From positions 1-11,596 of the forward strand of contig SBBR01000022.1 in the NCBI GenBank assembly GCA_005239615.1: 11,596 nucleotides of DNA, given 5' to 3'. The notes under the pieces are model-generated. The model had not been told where the DNA came from. It ran no database searches and saw only the letters and a list, made by a program, of their open reading frames with translations. The position numbers were made by a program, and so were the translations under genes. The stretch is from an archaeon. GTDB taxonomy: Archaea > Iainarchaeota > Iainarchaeia > Iainarchaeales > Iainarchaeaceae. Shown in pieces: positions 6,741 to 11,596 of the stretch. Positions within the stretch are counted from its first letter, which is position 1; every line of letters begins with the position of its first letter.

Positions 6741-7807
6741 TTCAGCACCTTTGCAAATTCATCGAACAGGAATGCTGTGTCAGAAGGCCCGGGGCTTGCC
6801 TCGGGGTGGAACTGTACGCTAAAGAAGCGCCCGCTCTTGTGGCGGATGCCCTCGTTGGTATCGTCATTTGCGTTACGCATCCATGGCTCCCAACCCTGGG
6901 GCAGGGTTTTTTCGTTAACCGCAAAACCGTGGTTCTGCGAAGTGATGAAGCAGCGCTTTTCTCCCACGATGTACGCGGGCTGGTTCTGGCCTCTGTGACC
7001 ATACTTGAGCTTGTAGGTGTCGGCACCTGCGGCGAGTGCGAGCAGCTGGTTTCCGAGGCATATTCCAAAAATTGTGCGCTCATCGGCAATTGCCCTTCGC
7101 ATGTTTTCGATTGTGGCGGTGCACATCTTCGGGTCACCAGGGCCATTGCTGACCACCACCCCATCAAAATCAAATTCACTGCCATTTGCCATGAAGTCAT
7201 GGTCCCATGGCACCCGAACTACTTGTACACCCAGGCCAAGGAGCGAGTGGATTATGTTGTTCTTCGCGCCGCAGTCAACGAGCAGCACCCTTTTCCCCCG
7301 CGAGCCATAAATAACTGGTTCGCGCACACTCACGCTTGCAACGAGGTTCACGACATTCGGGTCATAAATTTCTATGTCCTTGTCATCGATTATTATTTTT
7401 CCGAGCATCGTGCCCTTCTCGCGCAGGATTTTGGTTAGATGCCGCACGTCAATGCCAGTGATCGCTGGTATTTTTTCCTCATTCAACCAATCGCTAAGGG
7501 ACTTTATGGCAGTGTGGTGGGAGTATTGCTCCGAGTAATAATTAACCACGAGGCCCTGCACATGTATTTTGCCGGACTCGAAATTCCTCACAAGACCGTT
7601 TTCCATCACGACTTTCGGCACGCCGTAGTTTCCCGCCAATGGATAGGTGAGGCACAAGATTTGCCCCGCGTAGCTAGGGTCAGTGAGGCTCTCATTGTAG
7701 CCCACCATGCCAGTGTTGAAGACGACCTCTCCCGAGGTCGATGATGGGAAGCCGAACGACTCGCCTTCAAAGGCCGTGCCGTCCTCGAGAAGGAGTGTTG
7801 CCTTCAA
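6737..7807 (-). CDS. carA: Carbamoyl-phosphate synthase small (glutaminase) subunit
   Basis: 356 residues. CarA hydrolyses glutamine and passes ammonia through a tunnel to CarB. The N-terminal CPSase domain begins KATLLLEDGTAFEGESFGF, with FNTGMVGYNESLTDPSYAGQ (30-49). The C-terminal class I glutamine amidotransferase domain starts near 170 (GKRVLLVDCGAKNNI) and carries VVVSNGPGDP, the nucleophile elbow GICLGNQ with Cys250, and FHPEASPGP with His334 and Glu336, so the catalytic triad is intact. The start is a TTG at 7807-7805: AAGGAGG (7823-7817) lies 9 nt upstream, and the protein then begins exactly where the family does. A GTG further upstream (7849) would add 14 residues translated through that ribosome binding site. 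The stop TGA overlaps the ATG of the orphan ORF. The pair carA-carB is a standard operon, here separated by 472 nt. Confidence 0.95.
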   Translation of the reverse strand: MKATLLLEDGTAFEGESFGFPSSTSGEVVFNTGMVGYNESLTDPSYAGQILCLTYPLAGNYGVPKVVMENGLVRNFESGKIHVQGLVVNYYSEQYSHHTAIKSLSDWLNEEKIPAITGIDVRHLTKILREKGTMLGKIIIDDKDIEIYDPNVVNLVASVSVREPVIYGSRGKRVLLVDCGAKNNIIHSLLGLGVQVVRVPWDHDFMANGSEFDFDGVVVSNGPGDPKMCTATIENMRRAIADERTIFGICLGNQLLALAAGADTYKLKYGHRGQNQPAYIVGEKRCFITSQNHGFAVNEKTLPQGWEPWMRNANDDTNEGIRHKSGRFFSVQFHPEASPGPSDTAFLFDEFAKVLK

Positions 7808-7816
7808 ATCAACTCG

Positions 7817-7823
7817 CCTCCTT
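7817..7823 (-). promoter_or_regulatory. Strong Shine-Dalgarno of carA, deciding a TTG start
   Basis: The minus strand reads AAGGAGG, 9 nt before TTG 7807. It is the strongest ribosome binding site seen in the window and differs from the leaderless arrangement of other genes here. Confidence 0.75.
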
Positions 7824-7879
7824 GATGGCGGGAAAAGGGGGGCAGACAAGGCAAGGCGAAGAAAAGGAAAAGCAGTGCA

Positions 7880-7916
7880 AACACAGGGACAATTAGGAAA
7901 TTTATTTTCCGTGTTT
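7880..7916 (-). promoter_or_regulatory. Inverted repeats in the carA leader
   Basis: In the 184-nt gap between the antiporter stop and carA there is an inner inverted repeat GGAAA/TTTCC (7896-7910) and an outer AACAC/GTGTT (about 7880-7884 with 7911-7915). It could be an RNA structure in the leader, a dyad operator, or chance in an AT-rich segment. Confidence 0.2.
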
Positions 7917-7954
7917 TTTCAAGCTGCATTCAAAAAAAAGTTTATGGCGGGGAA

Positions 7955-7964
7955 GGTTTATAAG
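7955..7964 (-). promoter_or_regulatory. Probable TATA box of the carA operon
   Basis: The minus strand reads CTTATAAACC. A start near 7934 would give a leader of about 125 nt before the carA TTG. A T8 run on the minus strand (7939-7932) lies right around that start and might instead terminate antiporter transcripts. Confidence 0.4.
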
Positions 7965-7991
7965 GGTTCGCAGACCAGAGAAAAACTCGAA

Positions 7992-9770
7992 TCACAGCAG
8001 GCTCCTGCGCTCCTCCCTCGACTTTTCCCAGAGGTAGAATGTGAAGAGGTCGCGGTAGCCCTCGCTGAACTCCTCTAACTTGCCCTTTTCAAGGTACTCG
8101 AGGATTTTTTTGACGAAGATGTTGCTGCCGATGACGTGGGGCATTATGACGGCATCAGCGCCGGCCTCGTAGATGGCGAGAGCGTCATGGAAATAGTGGG
8201 CCCTCGCAAATACCTTCTGTTTTTGGTCGCCTTTCTTGATTTTCCTGATGAGCGCAAGGGCCGGTTTTGTGGAGGGCACGGCAATGACGATAAGCCTTGC
8301 CTTGTCCACTCCGGCCTTCTGCCATGCTTCGGTATTGTCGACAGAGCCGTAGAACGCGTTGATGCCTTTCTTGGTGAACCCTGAAACGACCACTGGGTCG
8401 GAATCCACAACAACAACTTTCGCGTGCCCTGAAAGCGCCTCGGCGATGTTCGCGCCCACTGTCCCGCCGCCGAAAATCGCTATGTGCCCACTTAATTTTT
8501 CTGGCACGTGGCCGAGCGCGTTTATGCGCCTGTAGAGGAAGGACTGCTTCCTCACCCTCTCAACCGCGCCGGAAAAATGGCTTACAATAAAATTGTATAT
8601 GCTGTCGGTATAAGCCATAAAATATGGGGTAAGGGCCATCGATACGGCTATCAGAAGGAGGAGGAATGAGTAGAGGCCCTGCGTTTGGTCGAGTATGGGC
8701 TTGCCTATGCTCGCTATTATGAAGCCGAACTCCGAGACCTGGGCGAGGGCCATCGCCACTGTAAGGCTCACCCTGTTGCCGTAGCCGCTCAAAAGTGTAA
8801 TGGCGTAGAACACCAACGGCTTGAGCGCAAAAACAAGCAGGGCGAGCAGCAGCGCGAGGCCAAGAGGGAAGCCGAGGAAGCTTGGCGTAATCTGGATGCC
8901 TAGAGTGACAAAGAATATCGTCGCGAGGAAATCCCTCACGCCCCTCAGCCTGTGCGCGACCTCTATATTGTAGGTGAGGGTTGATATGGAGACGCCTGCG
9001 ACGAAAGCGCCCATAGCCATTGGGAATCCGAGGAGATAGGCCGCAAAGAGGAAAATGAAGACAGAACTCATCGCTGAGAGGAAAAAGAGCTCGTCAGAGC
9101 GGGACGCGAATTCGAAAAGCTTTGGGTAAATATGCCTGTTAAGCAGGTAAGCAAGCGCCAAAAGCATGATAATCTCCAGCACAAGGCCTGTCACGAGCAA
9201 TGGAGAAAACAGCCTCTGAAGATTCGTCAGGAAAGGGAGGGCGATTATCACGAGGATGTCCTGCATCAGCAGGAAGCCTATCATCAGCCTGCCGTGCAAA
9301 GTGTTAACTTCCCGCGTGTCCGAAAGTATTTTCACAACGATGGCAGTGGAGGAGAACGCCACTATGAGGCCGACGTAAACCGCCTGCTCGAAACTCAAAA
9401 CATTCAGGATGGAATTGGCGCCGAGCACTATGAGCGCAGTGAGGATTACCTGCAGGATTGTGCCAAGGATGGCGATTTTGCCGAGTTCCTTGAACTTGGA
9501 AAGGTCGGATTCGACCCCGACCGAGAAGAGCAAGAATGCTACTCCCAGTTCCGACAGGATCAGTATTTCCTGCGTGGTTATCACTCCCACTGGAATCCCG
9601 CCGAATGACAGTCCGAGCCCGCCGAGGCCAAAAGGCCCCACGAAAAGGCCCGCGGCAAGGTAAGCGAGTAGCGGAGGCTGCTTGAAAAGTCTTGCAATGA
9701 AGTTGAAAATGGTGGCGGCAATCAGTATGATGCCGAGGTGAAACAGCAGGGAAATTTCAAGAACCATCAC
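7992..9770 (-). CDS. CPA2-family cation/proton antiporter (KefB/KefC-like) with RCK domain
   Basis: 592 residues. The N-terminal ~385 residues form about 12 membrane segments of the Na+/H+ exchanger fold: LLAYLAAGLFVGPFG (34-48), GVAFLLFSVGVESDL (76-90), AFSSTAIVVKILSD (138-151) and LLMQDILVI with the Gln170-Asp171 pair found in KefC-type proteins. The C-terminus has a TrkA-N/RCK domain, HIAIFGGGTVGANIAEAL (from 429), with the G-x-G-x-x-G nucleotide loop at 434-439 and the acidic VVVVDSD about 16 residues later. This predicts K+ (or Na+) efflux in exchange for H+, gated by a bound nucleotide. The start could be GTG 9770 or ATG 9767. GGAG at 9783-9780 fits slightly better with the GTG. A TATA-like AATAAATAC lies at 9825-9817. 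Only the RCK N-lobe and a short tail (EKSREERRSLL) are present; there is no separate C-lobe. Confidence 0.92.
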   Translation of the reverse strand: MMVLEISLLFHLGIILIAATIFNFIARLFKQPPLLAYLAAGLFVGPFGLGGLGLSFGGIPVGVITTQEILILSELGVAFLLFSVGVESDLSKFKELGKIAILGTILQVILTALIVLGANSILNVLSFEQAVYVGLIVAFSSTAIVVKILSDTREVNTLHGRLMIGFLLMQDILVIIALPFLTNLQRLFSPLLVTGLVLEIIMLLALAYLLNRHIYPKLFEFASRSDELFFLSAMSSVFIFLFAAYLLGFPMAMGAFVAGVSISTLTYNIEVAHRLRGVRDFLATIFFVTLGIQITPSFLGFPLGLALLLALLVFALKPLVFYAITLLSGYGNRVSLTVAMALAQVSEFGFIIASIGKPILDQTQGLYSFLLLLIAVSMALTPYFMAYTDSIYNFIVSHFSGAVERVRKQSFLYRRINALGHVPEKLSGHIAIFGGGTVGANIAEALSGHAKVVVVDSDPVVVSGFTKKGINAFYGSVDNTEAWQKAGVDKARLIVIAVPSTKPALALIRKIKKGDQKQKVFARAHYFHDALAIYEAGADAVIMPHVIGSNIFVKKILEYLEKGKLEEFSEGYRDLFTFYLWEKSREERRSLL

Positions 9771-9983
9771 AAACCCGCTCCAGAACCACGTTCCACTCTA
9801 GGATTATCTTTGCCTTGTATTTATTACTAACGCCATGCCAAACCCGGGTGTTTTTGTCCGCGGGAAAGCCTTCGGACCCTGCACTTATTCATTGGCATGG
9901 CACAAGGCCTGTAAATGTAAACAGTCCATACTGTGCACATTGTCACATCCCCAACATAGACCGGATTTTTTAAAATAAGGATT

Positions 9984-10005
9984 ATATCAAGCCGATATCA
10001 AGCCG
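9984..10005 (+). repeat. Perfect 11-bp tandem repeat, two units
   Basis: ATATCAAGCCG occurs at 9984-9994 and immediately again at 9995-10005. Its second copy runs into the small hairpin that follows. Confidence 0.8.
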
Positions 10006-10024
10006 CTAAAGTTTTGCGGTTTTT
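10003..10024 (+). terminator. Small hairpin with T-run
   Basis: CCGC (10003-10006) pairs with GCGG (10016-10019) around a 9-nt loop, followed by T5 (10020-10024). No intact + strand gene ends here, so it may belong to a lost gene. Confidence 0.25.
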
Positions 10025-10099
10025 GGAATGGCGTGATAGATAGCGGACATAAAAACAAGAGAGGTTTACCTCCGCACGATAAAGTACACCGACCCGTAG

Positions 10100-10412
10100 G
10101 GGGACTACAACCTCAAGGCAAAGCAGGGCTCACCAATCAGCTTCCTCACGGCCGATGATTCTTGGGAGGTGTGCCGCTCAGGGGGATTGCAGGAATGCCA
10201 TATAACAATGCAGGAGGGGGGAGCATTTCGAGCGTGTCGAGCATGCAGGATGTGTTCCGCCTTGCGGAGGAGGGCGAGGTGTGCGTATCCAACAACGGCA
10301 ACACCACAAAATTTTCTGGAACCCGCAGCAAATCTATGGCAGCGAGGGCACGCAGCGCAACGTCTCGGCCTTCACGAACTCGCTCAATGCAGGGAGCACG
10401 TGCATCGGGTGA
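10100..10412 (+). pseudogene. 3' remnant of an unknown, probably exported protein, two frameshifts
   Basis: Three consecutive segments in different frames read as one protein-like sequence: DYNLKAKQGSPISFLTADDS with WEVCRSGG; then GIAGMPYNNAGGGSISSVSS, MQDVFRLAEEGEVCVSNNG and NTTKF; then FWNPQQIYGSEGTQRNVSAF, ending in TNSLNAGSTCIG and TGA 10410-10412. The shifts fall at homopolymers: G5 at 10181-10185 and AAAATTTT at 10308-10315. A TAG at 10097-10099, also next to a G-run, closes the first segment. Spaced Cys residues and Gly/Ser/Asn-rich composition suggest an extracytoplasmic protein, perhaps pilin-like, but I recognise no family. It could be a decayed gene or carry sequencing indels. Confidence 0.5.
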
Positions 10413-10495
10413 AAAACAACCATTTCGGCGGGGTTGGAAGCCATAAACTCACGGATTACTATGAAAAATAACCAAAAATTACTTTCACTGTCTGC

Positions 10496-10506
10496 TATAA
10501 ATATAA
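10496..10506 (+). promoter_or_regulatory. TATA box of the ferric-reductase-like gene
   Basis: TATAAATATAA is centred 25 nt before the ATG at 10526, giving a predicted transcription start at the start codon itself (leaderless mRNA). Confidence 0.65.
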
Positions 10507-10525
10507 CAAAGCCCATTATCATGCG

Positions 10526-11254
10526 ATGCAATTCGACAGGAGAAACGTCATATCAGCGCTTTTCTGCGCCGGCGTGATTGTCTCAATCCTGCTGCTTTAC
10601 ACTGCACATGACAAGCAAACAGGCGCACTGTCAGGCGAAAAGCTGCTTAACGTGCTGACATTCAAGGACATGCAGAACTCTCTCCGCGAGCTGAACAAGG
10701 TCGCGGCACTGGCCGGGTTGGGGCTTATCGCGGTCGCATTCATACTTGGGCCGCTCTCAAGGATGTTCCCGGCACAGTTCGCAACTTACCTCCCCTGGAG
10801 GAAGTTCGTGGGAATTGCAGGCTTTGCAATAGCAGCGCTCCACTCGGTTTATTCACTCATAGATTTCTACAAACTTGACGTTGATAGGATGTTGTTCTCA
10901 AATCCAAAGCTCCTCGGCTTTGTCTCCGCAGCCATTGCCATAGTTATTTTCCTCGCGATGACGCTGACATCTAACGGAGAGGCTGTGCGAAGGCTCGGCT
11001 ACAGGAAGTGGAAATCCCTGCAGACCTTCGGATATGTCGGCTTGTTCTTTGCCATAGTCCACTTTGTTGTGCTGGAAACAAGGCAGGGCACCGGCTTCGA
11101 CGTTAGGCCCTACGCGCTGCTCTTCCTCTTTATCGCGCTGGTCGCCCTGCTCGTGAGAATAGGCATATTCCTCGTGAAAGTGCCTGAAAGGCAATCATTC
11201 GAGGAGCACATTGGGGAGGCCGAACCCAAAATTGCGCATCCGCAAAAAAGATGA
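10526..11254 (+). CDS. Ferric-reductase-like transmembrane protein (MsrQ/YedZ-related heme domain)
   Basis: 242 residues with about six hydrophobic segments (near 12-28, 57-78, 95-113, 129-147, 165-184, 196-217). The layout matches the ferric reductase-like transmembrane domain: PWRKFVGIAGFAIAALHSVY with His106, LGYRKWKSLQTFGYVGLFFA, then IVHFVV with His179. In most relatives the WK-x-L motif is followed by a heme-ligating His (L-H-R/K); here it is Gln166. His106 and His179 remain, enough for one heme but one fewer than MsrQ-type proteins usually have. There is no FAD or NAD domain, and no MsrP-like partner is nearby. The tail (VKVPERQSFEEHIG to the end) is charged and probably cytoplasmic. 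It is likely a b-type heme electron carrier in the membrane; the redox partner is unknown. Confidence 0.8.
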   Translation: MQFDRRNVISALFCAGVIVSILLLYTAHDKQTGALSGEKLLNVLTFKDMQNSLRELNKVAALAGLGLIAVAFILGPLSRMFPAQFATYLPWRKFVGIAGFAIAALHSVYSLIDFYKLDVDRMLFSNPKLLGFVSAAIAIVIFLAMTLTSNGEAVRRLGYRKWKSLQTFGYVGLFFAIVHFVVLETRQGTGFDVRPYALLFLFIALVALLVRIGIFLVKVPERQSFEEHIGEAEPKIAHPQKR

Positions 11255-11280
11255 CTGGCGTGCTGGAACGTCAGTCTTTA
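11244..11280. terminator. Bidirectional terminator hairpin between convergent genes
   Basis: GACTGGCGT (11253-11261) pairs over nine positions, one of them G-U, with ACGTCAGTC (11268-11276) around a 6-nt loop. On the + strand TTTATTT follows; on the minus strand TCTTTTTTG follows (A6 at 11244-11249). The stem begins inside the stop codon of the ferric-reductase-like gene and ends two bases before the stop of the minus-strand gene, so one element serves both. Confidence 0.65.
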
Positions 11281-11596
11281 TTTCCCAGCCCTTTTCCACT
11301 TAACGCCTTCTGGCGTGTCAAGCAACTCAATGCCCTTCCCCAGCAGCTCCGCCCTTATCCTGTCGGCCTCGGCAAACTTTTTCTGTTTCCTGAATTTTTC
11401 CCTGCTTTCAACCAACTCATGAAGCCCTTCCGGGAGACTGGCTACTTCCTTTTTTTCAAACGAGAAGAGGCCGAATATGGAATTTATCTCCTTGAGGAAA
11501 CCTATAATTTGCATGGCGTCCGAAGCACCCAGTTTCTTGGCGGCGAGAACCGAATTCACCTTCGACTGAAATTCGTACATGACGGCCCACGCATTC
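11278..11596 (-). CDS. cysS: Cysteinyl-tRNA synthetase, C-terminal part (partial)
   Basis: About 105 residues are visible; the frame is open to the window edge (NAWAVMYEFQSKVN), so the ATG at 11580 is internal. The segment belongs to the C-terminal helical (DALR) domain of class I cysteinyl-tRNA synthetase, which attaches cysteine to tRNA(Cys). The diagnostic end is FRKQKKFAEADRIRAEL followed by LGKGIELLDTPEGVKWKR, the family pattern K-x-x-x-A-D-x-I-R-x-x-L, G-I-x-L-x-D-T-P-x-G. The stop is TAA at 11280-11278. The catalytic domain with HIGH and KMSKS lies outside the window. Confidence 0.9.
   Translation of the reverse strand, partial: NAWAVMYEFQSKVNSVLAAKKLGASDAMQIIGFLKEINSIFGLFSFEKKEVASLPEGLHELVESREKFRKQKKFAEADRIRAELLGKGIELLDTPEGVKWKRAGK

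Larger units (their letters stand above)
9771..10099. other. Gene-free stretch
   Basis: Apart from the antiporter promoter at about 9817-9825, the 11-bp tandem repeat and the hairpin at 10003-10024, no coding frame, tRNA or conserved element is recognisable here. The segment around 9965-9990 is strongly AT-rich. Confidence 0.6.

Noticed and set aside
6719..7438. 239-codon frame on the + strand
   Set aside because: It is antisense to carA, whose protein and catalytic residues are unambiguous; the frame is a codon-bias shadow.
9132..9608. 158-codon frame on the + strand
   Set aside because: Antisense to the membrane domain of the antiporter; its Gln/Glu/Arg-rich composition is the usual mirror of hydrophobic codons.
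1..11596. CRISPR array, tRNA or rRNA genes
   Set aside because: No regularly spaced repeats and no cloverleaf or rRNA signatures were seen in the gene-free stretches.

Overview
The window looks archaeal, probably from an uncultivated lineage with a small genome. TATA-like boxes lie 25-29 nt upstream of several ATG codons, with little or no leader between. The gene content is also typical: a lipobox-anchored cupredoxin, a ZIP transporter, a one-domain alkyltransferase, a KefB/C-like antiporter and carA-carB. The placement is an inference; no rRNA or tRNA is present to confirm it. GC is about 52-63% in sampled coding lines.

Layout. 1-307: broken 3' end of a fold-type II PLP enzyme. 378-2798 (+): cupredoxin lipoprotein, ZIP metal transporter, single-domain O6-alkylguanine-DNA alkyltransferase (its GTG directly follows the transporter stop), and a thioredoxin-fold protein. 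A possible 49-codon ORF follows. 2973-7807 (-): carA, a low-GC 122-codon orphan ORF, a degenerate carB start, then carB. CarA and CarB together make carbamoyl phosphate from glutamine, bicarbonate and ATP for pyrimidine and arginine synthesis. 7992-9770 (-): cation/proton antiporter with a nucleotide-binding RCK domain. 9771-10525: about 750 bp with no intact gene, holding an 11-bp tandem repeat and a frameshifted gene remnant. 10526-11254 (+): ferric-reductase-like membrane protein. 11278-end (-): C-terminal part of cysteinyl-tRNA synthetase, converging on the previous gene across a bidirectional terminator hairpin.

The most interesting point is the 5' end of carB. The conserved loop GQAGE-FDYSG is split by exactly 40 nt (6159-6198). 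This insert shifts the frame and brings in a stop. Removing it restores a 1083-residue CarB with the family consensus. Its borders fit the cleavage geometry of an archaeal bulge-helix-bulge (BHB) intron: a 4-bp GGCG/CGCC helix, an AAA bulge cut after the second base, a 3' cut two bases after the helix, and a 6-bp inner helix. The outer helix is missing, so this is a relaxed motif. The second half of CarB has the same Glu-Phe-Asp-Tyr motif uninterrupted, which serves as an internal control. If real, this would be a spliced protein-coding pre-mRNA in a pyrimidine/arginine biosynthesis gene. Just upstream lies a diverged, apparently intron-free remnant of a second carB start.
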